This document shows, one piece after another, positions 1 to 9,421 of a stretch of DNA of 64,000 nucleotides. Within the stretch, counting starts at the first letter, position 1, and each line of letters begins with the position of its first letter. Both the position numbers and the translations under genes were made by a program. The DNA comes from Mycocentrospora acerina (lineage: Eukaryota > Ascomycota > Dothideomycetes > Pleosporales), in contig JAKUHH010000056.1 of NCBI GenBank assembly GCA_022701365.1, positions 1 through 64,000 on the forward strand. The letters run 5' to 3'. Below the pieces are notes generated by a model. That model searched no databases, was not told the DNA's origin, and saw only the letters and a list, made by a program, of their open reading frames with translations.

Positions 1-1035
1 GTCAGAGCAGACGCGCTGAAAAAGGCAAAGTTGGTGTTTTTCCTGCAATTATCTTATTGCACTAGCAATCTAACAACTTATAATTTAGTAAATAATTAGT
101 AGAAATATTAGAACTATAAGCTCTTATATTAGTAGTGTAAAGGTAGTTAAATTTAGAGTGTGTAATTTAGAGTTTGCGAGGGCATAAGGCCTAAGCGTTG
201 CCGCGACAAGACTTTTGACCTAGTACTGTATTAAGATGTATTCATACAGACAGTCTAGGGTGGCTAGCAAATAGGATGGAATCATTTAGCTCAATTCTAT
301 TGCTTAACTAGAAGTAGTTATGTCGTGCCTCTTAAAAAGCCAAAAATTTAGCTTAATCTTTAATTTAAGAACAAAAAGCAGTTTAACAGAAAGTTGTCTC
401 AGTTTTGTTATATGTCTTATATTTAATTTGCTAGTAAAAACATTCTCTACTTTACTTCTCTATTCAAACACATTTTAAATTTAGGTTTATTTTAATTTTT
501 TAAAACTTAAAATAATTAAAGCTAGATTTATAATGCTATACTTTTAATTTTAAAATTAAGTTTAGTATTATATCACTTAATTATATAGAGAAATAAAAAA
601 GGAAGGCTTTTTAATGTGTTTAAAAAATCATAAGATATTAGAAAAGAATAAAAAATGCTAAAATCTTTAGAGGGACTGATATGAATCAGTTTAACATTTA
701 TGCTAGTTAATACTTTAGCTTATTGTCTTCTTCTCATAACACCGAATTTGCTTTTTTGGAGGATATACTTTAACGCCTGTTCACTTAAAACTATAATAGA
801 TTTCGTTTTAATAATCATTGTACCATCTCTCCTCTAATTTCTAGAGCCTTAAGGCTTAGGTTAACAGAGTGCAGCTAGGCTGCAACCTTACTGTTGTAAA
901 GAAAAAACATTTTAAGATTTCTTTAGCTTACTTAGCTCCGCGTTTACTAAGATTAAAAGCACTAACCTTGCTAGGCTATATCTTTAACAAAATAATAGCA
1001 GTGCTTATTCTAGAGAAACTTAGCTTCTTGTAATG
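1..1035. other. AT-rich gene-free stretch
   Basis: Very AT-rich DNA dense in TA steps and in-frame stops on both strands. I see no open frame that resembles a gene and no recognisable transposon domain. It looks like old RIP-degraded repeat DNA. Confidence 0.6.
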
Positions 1036-1414
1036 GTCAGGCGCCCTGCCCTTGCTATTGATACTACGCAATAACCCCACTTATACCAAAAGGTAAGCAC
1101 AAGAATACTTAAGCAAGTATTCTATGTGTAGTATAATATATATAGTGCTAGATCTAGACTTTGCCGACTAGATGCTATAAGCGAGGTAAGCCACGTTGAC
1201 TGTGCACGTGCTTAGTCGTTACACNGTCAGGCGCCCTGCCCTTGCTATTGATACTACGCAATAACCCCACTTATACCAAAAGGTAAGCACAAGAATACTT
1301 AAGCAAGTATTCTATGTGTAGTATAATATATATAGTGCTAGATCTAGACTTTGCCGACTAGATGCTATAAGCGAGGTAAGCCACGTTGACTGTGCACGTG
1401 CTTAGTCGTTACAC
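1036..1414. repeat. 189-bp perfect direct duplication around a single N
   Basis: Bases 1036-1224 and 1226-1414 are identical over 189 bp and are separated only by the ambiguous base at 1225. The unit contains GC-rich pieces (GTCAGGCGCCCTGCCC near its start, GTGCACGTGC near its end) in otherwise AT-rich DNA. An exact repeat with an N at the joint is what two overlapping but unmerged contig ends would give. A genuine tandem duplication is the alternative. Confidence 0.9.
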
Positions 1415-1902
1415 TTCTCTAGGTTATTGTCTTATGATAAAAGAATAGCATCATCTTTAATTCTCTCTCTATCTTAGATAAAGAGAACCTTAATGGGCTA
1501 AAAAAGATTAGAAATTTGATTAAGAAAGAATTATAACAGAGAGTGTTATACAACTTAGCTACTGCACATTTCACAAGATTTACCTTGCTTGTAGCGACTA
1601 ACACCTAACACTAGTTCTAGCATTATATGTAATACACTACACATAGAGTGATTGCTCAAGTACTTTTGTGATTAACATTTATTGTGATTCAGGTTCTTGC
1701 GAAGCATTGATTGTAATAGCAGTGCGTCTAATTAATACTACGGAACTATAAGTGGCGTTGAGTTATTAATTTATAGGATTATATAGTATTGCTTGTAGTT
1801 TTAGCAAGTTAATTTACAGCTTAACTAAAACTATTCATGCTATTTTAAATTAGAAAATGTCCCTTTGTTTAGTAGAAAGCATAGGTCTAGTAGACGTCGC
1901 AT
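1415..1902. other. AT-rich gene-free stretch
   Basis: AT-rich sequence without a credible coding frame. The short minus-strand frame at 1419-1604 has biased composition and no domain. This stretch ends where base composition becomes normal just before the first LysM gene. Confidence 0.55.
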
Positions 1903-1929
1903 AAACGGAACATGGGCTATGTTCCGTTT
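1903..1929. repeat. Perfect 11-bp hairpin downstream of the LysM gene
   Basis: AAACGGAACAT at 1903-1913 pairs perfectly with ATGTTCCGTTT at 1919-1929 across the 5-base loop GGGCT. Outer segments (near 1871-1900 and 1930-1962) also share inverted similarity such as AGCATA...TATGCT. It lies about 45 bp past the stop codon of the minus-strand LysM gene, so it could be a 3'-UTR structure or a miniature transposon remnant. Confidence 0.7.
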
Positions 1930-1974
1930 CTACTAGGTGATAGACTACGTCTGCTATGCTCGCCCCCTACCCCC

Positions 1975-3778
1975 TCAGACGCCAACACACGTGTACGTCT
2001 TAGCCCACATGTTCTTACAATCTGGACCCACGCCAGAGTTCCACTTGATGAAGTCCGCCAGACTGATGTTGTTGTAGCTAGTGATCTGGCTACAGACGAC
2101 GCCCGTATCGGCGTAGTGGAATTTCTTGCAGTTGGTGACCATACCTGGCTGTGTTGGCTGGGGCGTTTGAATGCCATTTCCTGCGCTTGTGGTTGGAGTG
2201 GGTGTTATTGTTAGCGCTGTTGTGCCTCCGATAACGCCCACACACACGTTGACGTTTGCCTGCATACCCGAGCAGTCGTTGCCCACAGTTGGGTTCCATT
2301 TCACGAAGTCAGCAAATGAGATCTTTTGATAACTAGTCACCTGACTACACGTTACACCTGGAGCAATGAAATGGAACTTGGAACAGTTGGTCACCATCCC
2401 AGGCTGTGTGGGCTGTGGGGTTGCGACGCCGTTGCTTGGGGTAATTGTAGGGGATGGCTTGGTAGAGGTTGTAGCTGGTGTCGTTGTTGTTCCTCCAATG
2501 ACGCCCACGCAGACGTTCACGTTCGCTTGCATGCCCGTGCAGTCGTTGCCGACGGTCGGGTTCCATTTCATGAAGTCGGCGAGCGTGATCTTCTGAAAAC
2601 TAATGACCTGACTACACGTCACGCCTGTGGCAATCCAATGAAACCTTGCACAGTTGGTAACCATCCCAGGCTGTGTGGGCTGTGGGGTTTCAACTCCATT
2701 GCCTGGGGTGGTCGTAGTGGATGGCTTGGTAGAGATTGTAGTTAGTGTTAGGATCGGTGTTGCTCCTCCAATGACACCAACACAGACGTTCACGTTCGCT
2801 TGCATGCCTGTACAGTCGTTGCCTACAGTAGGGTTCCAAGTCACAAAGTCGGCGAGCGTGATCTTCTGGAAGCTAATGACCTGCCCACACGTTACGCCTT
2901 GGGCAATCCAATGAAACTTCACACAGTTGGTAACCATGCCAGGTTGAGTAGGCTGGGGCGTCGCAACACCATTCCCAGCACTTGTGGTGGAGCTGATGAT
3001 GCTCGTCGGCTTGCTGATGGTTAAAGCGGGCTCTTCGCCAATGATGCTGGCGCAGGCATACGCCTCAGCCCAGAGGCCGGCACAGTTGCTTCCGGCCTTA
3101 GGGTTCCAGGCGAGAAGTTTGTCTAAGGTGATACCGAAGCGACTAATTATGTCGCTGCATTGCTCATTTGCTTTAACAAAGTAAAACTTATCACAGTTGG
3201 AGACAATCTCTGGCTGAGTTGGGAGGGGCGTTTCAATACCGTTGCCAACTGGCTTGGTGGAGGAAGGCGTGGGTGTCACCATGGGAGTTGTTGACGAGGG
3301 TTTTAGCGTTGGAGATAGAGATGGGGTGGAGGATACGATCGGCTTCGTGGAGCTACTGGATATATTGGGAGTGGATGTGGGTATTAACGTGCTAGACGGT
3401 GTAGGTGTTTGGGAGGTGACGACAGGTAGGGTTTCGAAGAGCGCTTCAACGCAGTAAGATTTTCCGCTGGTCAAGCCCTCACAATTAGGTCCAATAGTAG
3501 GATTCTGAGCAATATCAATATTCCACTATTGCAAAATTAATGTATTTTGAGGAAGAGCTTACCCAGCGACGGAAATCCTGCAGGTTCGTCAGGTTATCCT
3601 CTAACATTGGCGCACATGGCGCAGATACATCGTAATCGACCCACCACGTACACTCTTTGGTAGTGTTTTCATCATAAGGAAAGCTGGGAGTGCTATCTCG
3701 GCATTCAATCGTCGAGGCATGAGATGAGAGAAAAGAAGAGGCAGCGAGGGTGAACAGCAAGTTTTTGGAGAACGACAT
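1975..3778 (-). CDS. Secreted protein with six LysM domains
   Basis: Two exons, 3778-3563 and 3504-1975, with a 58-bp intron (GTAAGC donor, TGCTCAG acceptor) that falls inside the first LysM domain; together they encode 581 residues. The first ~22 residues form a signal peptide. Six cysteine-containing LysM domains follow: one after the N-terminus, then five separated by Ser/Thr/Pro-rich linkers with repeated TPQPTQPGMVTNC blocks. Each has the W-N-P-x-V-G-x-(D/N)-C core. Domains 3-5 are nearly identical, which indicates recent internal duplication. Such proteins bind chitin oligomers; in fungi they act as effectors that hide chitin or as wall proteins associated with group C chitinases. No enzyme domain is present. 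All frames are open. LysM identity is secure; the biological role is inferred. Confidence 0.9.
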
Positions 3779-4697
3779 GCCGGACTAGAGAATAATGAGA
3801 CCTCGAAAGAACAAGAGAGGAGACTACTTGTCAATGCCCATGATACTTCACCAGCAGCTGTAACCAGTGTATTTTATATTGGCTCACTTTCGAACGAGTA
3901 GCACTATCTTACTGTCATACACACCACTAACGTGCACGTGCGATCCTTCGGTAGCGAATGCAGGTACGCAAACGCACCTGTTTTGATGATGAGTACACCA
4001 ACAATCAAACAAGCACAACCGAGCGCCAGGAATGGACTAAAGCCGTTCCTTGCATTTGCACTGCCAGTAATCCGCCGGTTGTATGTATCTTTTCTGCCGG
4101 CCCATGAGCACCTCGGTATCGAGTATGGCACGATCAACCACGCCGCAATATGCGTAACGCCCTGCACTATCGATTTTTAGAGTTATGGGCCCCTAGCAAG
4201 ATTCAAGATACAGAGACATGGACGCGCCGGGCCGGCGGGCGCTCGTACGGAATTAGGTCGTACTTGTTATTGCAGATGATCCTGCCCGCAAGGCGAGTAC
4301 GCGAAGTACCTATGGGGGAGGCCTAATATGATGTGACCGTGCGCGAAAAAATTGATCGCACGAGGTTGCCGTTCAATTTTAGCTGCCTGGTGGCTGCAGG
4401 GTTCATGCAGCGTGTGTCAAGTTACGCAAATGTTTGGTTATGATTCAGCATGTAGGAGTCAAACAAAAAGATTGAGCTACTGCACTTCCTGCAGTAGTAC
4501 ACCAGAGCGAGGCTTCAAATAAAGATTGCATATAGCAGAGTATGTTAAGCCAGTTCACAAGCTGCAAAGCCTTACACAAACTTGGAGAGCATTCCACAAA
4601 AGGCACAATCGCACAACCCAACTTGTTCTAAAATATAATGCCGCATGTTCATGGTCTGCTGTATGGTAATTCGGTGGTAAATGGTAATACCATATAG
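3779..4697. other. Intergenic, no gene seen
   Basis: Normal-composition DNA between two minus-strand genes. Overlapping 82- and 87-codon frames on opposite strands (3904-4180) show no domain, signal peptide or splice pattern, and I do not regard them as genes. The part next to 3778 should hold the LysM gene promoter. Confidence 0.5.
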
Positions 4698-5507
4698 CTA
4701 GATCGTGACGAGCTTATCAGGATGCTTGAAATAAGTCTCAATATCTCCTTTGTCCGTCTCATTGAAGACAGACATTAGATGCACAGGTGAAAATTTGCAC
4801 CAGCCATGCCACTTAATCCTCTGACCAGTTCCACCCCGACCCTGTGCTGCAAGAATAATGGGCTCCGTCGTTGTAAACTCGTCCTTACTAAGTAGCTTAA
4901 CAAAAACCTTGCTGGCGTTGCGCGTTAGAGTCCAGGGCATCGCACCTTCTGGCGGCGTAGGCCCAATTGGTTCGGGCCCATTTCCGATACTATTGAGCGA
5001 TTCATCGTCGACGATCAGACACCAGTCAGTTTTGGGACCGCAGTTGTAACCCTCCTCAATGACTTCACCTCCAACGCCAAGAAAACTCCCTGCGTTCTGG
5101 CGGAAATGTTCACAAACGTCAGCGAGCGAAGCGCCAGGAAGGTACGCAGCAGGTTGTAAGCGCAAAGTATCAATTAACTTTTGATTGTACGGCTCTGGCT
5201 GCTCGTAGCGCAGGGTATCAGCAGCGTGGGCGTGTAGCTTGTTTAGCACGGCCTGGAAGTGCTCGTTGTCTACTAGATACACAGCCTTTAGACACTGCTC
5301 TCTGAGTTCGAATCAGGATGACTCACCCTCTATCTCCTGGGTTTTGCCCTCATCGTTCTCCTTGTCTGAGTTCTTTTGCTCTTGTGGGCGCGTGTAGGTG
5401 CCATAGACATAAAAGCCCCAAGTGGGGTCGACCCAGCCTTCAATCCTTTTCAGGAATCGCTCGCAGCGCAGAATATCGTGCTTCTCCCAGCTGCTTAGCG
5501 AGGCCAT
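4698..5507 (-). CDS. Hypothetical protein, two exons
   Basis: Exon 1 starts at the ATG 5507 and reaches a strong GTGAGT donor at 5326. Exon 2 continues in the open frame that ends with TAG at 4698-4700. The product is about 258 residues. The intron is very short (~35 bp). Its acceptor is ambiguous: keeping the frame needs a GAG acceptor or a weaker donor, so the junction between 5290 and 5327 is unresolved. The N-terminus is charged, with a WEKHDILRCERFLKRIEGW-type segment and a Lys/Glu-rich stretch; the C-terminal part is globular with several Trp residues. No signal peptide, membrane segment or known domain is visible. I do not recognise the family. Confidence 0.6.
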
Positions 5508-6474
5508 ATCACGTCGTTCTGTGCTGCGCTTCGAGGTGATTGTTGTACAATGTTGTCAGGAGGACGACACACTTAACTGATGCGTAGAATTAAGCTTGGA
5601 GATGACTAAAATCACGTGCATCTGCCCCTGTCCTCACCTTACGCCTGTGGACGTACCCGAGCCTTAATCACGGTGAAATTGAGCCGTGCCAACTGTACTG
5701 AAACCACTGTTACAGGGATAGGCTGAGTCAGTGCTCAGACTCCATACAAAAAAATTCTTGTCAGATTTTAGGTTCCTTATTGAGAATCACAATGATACCC
5801 ATAATTCGTTGATCGTAAATTTTTTGGCCAATTGTCACTGAGGAAAAACGCCACCAAATGCCTACCTGGGTAGGCTCGCTTAGCAAGAGCGGACAAAATC
5901 AGCGCGACGTCTTGGCATTTGGGCTGCAATATGGATCATCCGCGGACTGTCAGCGTTGAGACAATGTAAAAATCTGAGAATTTGAATTTAAGGACAACCG
6001 ATGTTAGACTGTAAAGTTTCTCATCAGATATAAATAAGTTGAGATATTTAAGGGGCATAGGGTTACGAATAGACGAACTCAGGTTAATCCTAGGCCCTGT
6101 TTCGTGATGAACTGTTGCAAGAGTATCGGATCACTATTAACACACCATACTTTGTTACATGGGATAAATAATGACGATAAAGACTTTGGCATATAAATTT
6201 GCAAGTTTCTAAACACAGACCACAACAGGCATTGTAGCCAATGGCAGGACATGTACCTCTTATTCTGTTGTCGTTTGATTAGATACGAGTATTCAGCCCA
6301 AGGTTTCCACCGTAACTACTTATCCCATGTACCACAGCACAACCATGTTTTTTGATGCAAACAGGAAATTCAAAGAACACTTTGTATTCTGCCATTGGTT
6401 TGAATTTTGCTAAACTACGAACTTCCTTTACGTACTACATTCACTCGTAGAAATGTCTTTCTACAATTTACAGT
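5508..6474. other. Intergenic, no gene seen
   Basis: Moderately AT-rich DNA between the hypothetical gene and the second LysM gene. No frame with coding character, no repeat and no RNA gene was recognised. The part near 5508 is the likely promoter of the hypothetical gene. Confidence 0.5.
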
Positions 6475-8574
6475 TTAAGATGAAACGCCAACGCAGTACG
6501 CATAGTTAGGATACATCCCGCTACAGTCTCCCTTCAATGCGAGATTCCATTTGTACAGCTGATCGATAGTGATATTATTTGCTGCTGCCATGTCATAGCA
6601 GTACTGATTTCCTGACTGCACCGCATACTTGTTACAGTTGGCCGCGATTCCAGTTTGTGTAGGACCCGGCGGCCCGCCACTCATTGTCTTCGAGGGACTG
6701 GGTGTTATTGTTGGGGATGGGGTCTCGTTACCTGGGCCGGATGTGTTGGTCGCTGATAATTATAAAGTTAGCCTTCATTCGGAGACAGTAAAACAGGTAG
6801 ACCTGAAGCCAGCCATAGGGAGACCCACATCCTTGTACAAAGGCACAGTACGCGTATCGAGGCGAGAGAGCACAACTGGCAGCTTTCAGGCTTGTATTCC
6901 ACTCTATGAGCTGACCAACTGTCACCCCATAGTACTGAGCTACGCCACGGCATGAGTTGACTGAGGTGTCAGTCGTCGCATTTCCAGTTTTGATATACTC
7001 AGCATAGTAGAGACAGTCTTTTCGAGAGCCCGGTGCAGTGGGTGACGGAGTATGGGTCGTACGTGACACGGTCCGCGAGGCTGTATTAATGCTCGTACTA
7101 GGATTTCGCGTGAAAGTGGCGTTAGGTTCGAGAAATGGAACACTAGTGAGTGTAGCCACGTCTTGATAACAAGTGGATGCTGGAAAGGCCACATCACAAG
7201 GTGCCGTCGTGCTCGAGCCAGCTCCATCGTATCCGGGATATGTGGTGATATCGCCAACTGGCTTTACGCAATATGCCGTTTGGGACTGGAGATTGGAGCA
7301 CTTGTTATCCACGGCCGGATTGAGGAGGTAGAAGTCCTTGAGAGAGATACCATACTGTCCACTAATTGAACCGCATATGTCTCCTGATATAGTGGTGTAC
7401 CATAGCCCGCAATTAGAGTTTGAGCCTCCAGCAGTATTTGTAGGAGCAGCAACTGGTGTCATAACAGGGGATTCTGTAGGTGTACTGGATGGAGGTGCTG
7501 CACTAGCAATCACAGCTGGAGGACCAATACATACTGATTGCCCAATCATGTCACCCAAGTTGGAACATACGTTATTGATACCGAGGTTCCAAGACCGTAG
7601 CTGTCTGATCGAGTAGTTTGGAGCGTGCTGAGCGATGATGCCAAGACAAGTGTCACCCTGCTGAACTTTGTAGATGGGACACGGCGATGGCAAACAGATT
7701 GTCTTGCCTCCTACAGGAAAATTTGTGCATCCAAGAGCAAGGCTATTCCAGTATAAGAGACCAAATGTGGATACGTTGTTTGCTTGGGAAATAGAAAAAC
7801 AGGTATTCCCTGTACGGACTTGATATCTATCGGGACAGTCTTTTGATCGCAAGGGCGGAGCAACTGATGGTGTTGGAGAGGCCGTGGAAAGAGCATATGG
7901 CGTGGGCTCAGCGATCGTATACGTTGTCTTACCGCAGGCTGAGGCACTTGATGAGAACTCAGCTACTGAAGCATTGTTATATCCGAACGGTGTGCTTAAT
8001 TCAGCCTGTGCGACTCCAAGCATACAGTCCGAGCAAGTTTGGTCCTTGGTTAGACTCGAGTTTTTCATGGCCCAATCGCGCAAGGTGGCATGACAAAAAG
8101 CACCACTGGACCTATAGCCACGATTCCATTAGCCATACATGTTTCTTCTCTCCAATAATGGGTTGGATTCACATACGTATCTTTCTTGCATGTTGATGTG
8201 TAAGACCACAATAGGTTGTCCAAGACGTATGTAGCTGGATATGTTGTCCCTCCATCAACAATAACGTCAGTCTTGGATGTGCAGGCTTTGGCAATGTTTT
8301 GCCGCGCAAGTCGAAGAGAGTTCAAGCAGCCGGTAGTACAAAGATTTGCAAGCCTCGCATTCGTGAGATATGGAAATGAGAGGGATACGTCAGCCAGTAT
8401 ATCATCGCAAGTCAAGACTGGATTTACTGCGGTAGCACAGCCGCTCGATAGACCTGGATAGCTTGCGTCGATGGACGAGTTGGGGAATTGCTAGGCTGCA
8501 CTTTGTTGGACAAAGTATCCGAGAAACAATAAAGTGTTGAAAGAAAATCGAGTCAAAAGAGTGGATGTCCACAT
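6475..8574 (-). pseudogene. Five-LysM secreted protein gene, disrupted
   Basis: The ATG at 8574 opens a 27-residue signal peptide (MWTSTLLTRF... ending SAA) that runs straight into TAG at 8491-8493. The same frame then stays open to about 8110. Coding then continues in another frame (about 8083 to 6829), so one base is missing near 8105-8115. An intron at 6753-6828 (GTGGGT donor, TTATCAG acceptor) joins the last exon, 6752-6475. Adding one base gives exactly 675 codons. After a Cys-rich N-terminal region there are five LysM domains, three in the central part and two near the end, joined by Pro/Ser/Thr linkers. The layout matches chitin-binding LysM proteins found beside group C chitinases. 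It lies divergent to such a chitinase. The TAG could have arisen from CAG by a C-to-T change. A sequencing error could explain the frameshift but is less likely for both lesions. Confidence 0.82.
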
Positions 8575-9421
8575 TGTCGCGGGACGTACGTGTGTGAATT
8601 GTGCCAGAAGGTCGACTGATACCTACCTATCCAAAAATCAACCTCGTGGTACCCTGGTGCTTGGCAATTTCTGTAAAATGCACTTGCACATCGGGTGACA
8701 TGCTTACTAGCGCCAACTACTACTATAGCACATTATATCATTGCGGACTTACGGCTGCATGTGTACTGGATCGTCACTGTTTTTGAGATCTACCTTGGTG
8801 TTAAGCCGTCCGGATAATGAGATGATAGTGGCGTGTCAATAATTTACGCCCCAGGAGTTGTTAACTACTCAAGCACGGCACGGTCCGAGGAATGAACGTT
8901 AGAGCCCCACAGGTGATCACGGACCACAGTAAGCCTTGCCACACAAGAACGTTAGTGCAAGAAATCCTGTTACTGGGATTAATGATTGAGGTATGAGCGC
9001 AGGGACGTTTGCCACTAATAACGATAGAGTGATCAGGACCATACTTTGCCGTCCTGGCGGATTTTGATACCTTGTTGCGCTAAGCTTCTCTCGGCACCAG
9101 TCTTGATTTCTTACAAGGGTGCCATAGCTGGCGCTACTGCGGGCTGCAAATATTCTTGAGCATGTATGGATACACATCAACCTGCCCAAAAGCTGCAACT
9201 AGTTCAGGGGAAATTTTGTAGATTAGATGATATTGAGAGTGATGCTGGAGTGGGTTTAGGATCCTTTTCTGTGCAGGTAATGTCTGGGCGTTCTTCGGCA
9301 AACCAAATGACAATAATCAGCGGTATTAAATCAGAGGTTGGATGACCCCAAAGATTCTTCTTTTGCAATTGTCCTTCTCGACTCTCATTTTTCTATTCTT
9401 TTTTTTTAAAGCTTGTCGAAG
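8575..9421. promoter_or_regulatory. Divergent intergenic region of the LysM-chitinase pair
   Basis: 847 bp separate the ATG codons of the minus-strand LysM gene and the plus-strand chitinase gene, so it must hold both promoters. Pyrimidine-rich tracts precede the chitinase ATG (TTTCTATTCTTTTTTTT near 9390-9407). Small frames inside it (8601-8786, 8917-9198) show no coding features. No specific regulator site is identified. Confidence 0.5.

Noticed and set aside
1912..3457. Several plus-strand open frames opposite the first LysM gene
   Set aside because: They are complements of the repetitive LysM coding sequence. They have no start context, domain or splice logic, while the minus strand has a signal peptide and six LysM domains.
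3904..4180. Overlapping 82- and 87-codon frames on opposite strands
   Set aside because: No signal peptide, domain or splice support; mirror-image frames in balanced-composition DNA are common by chance.
5300..5325. GTTCGAATC-like tRNA B-box
   Set aside because: No matching acceptor stem, anticodon arm or A box around it; it lies in the intron of the hypothetical gene.
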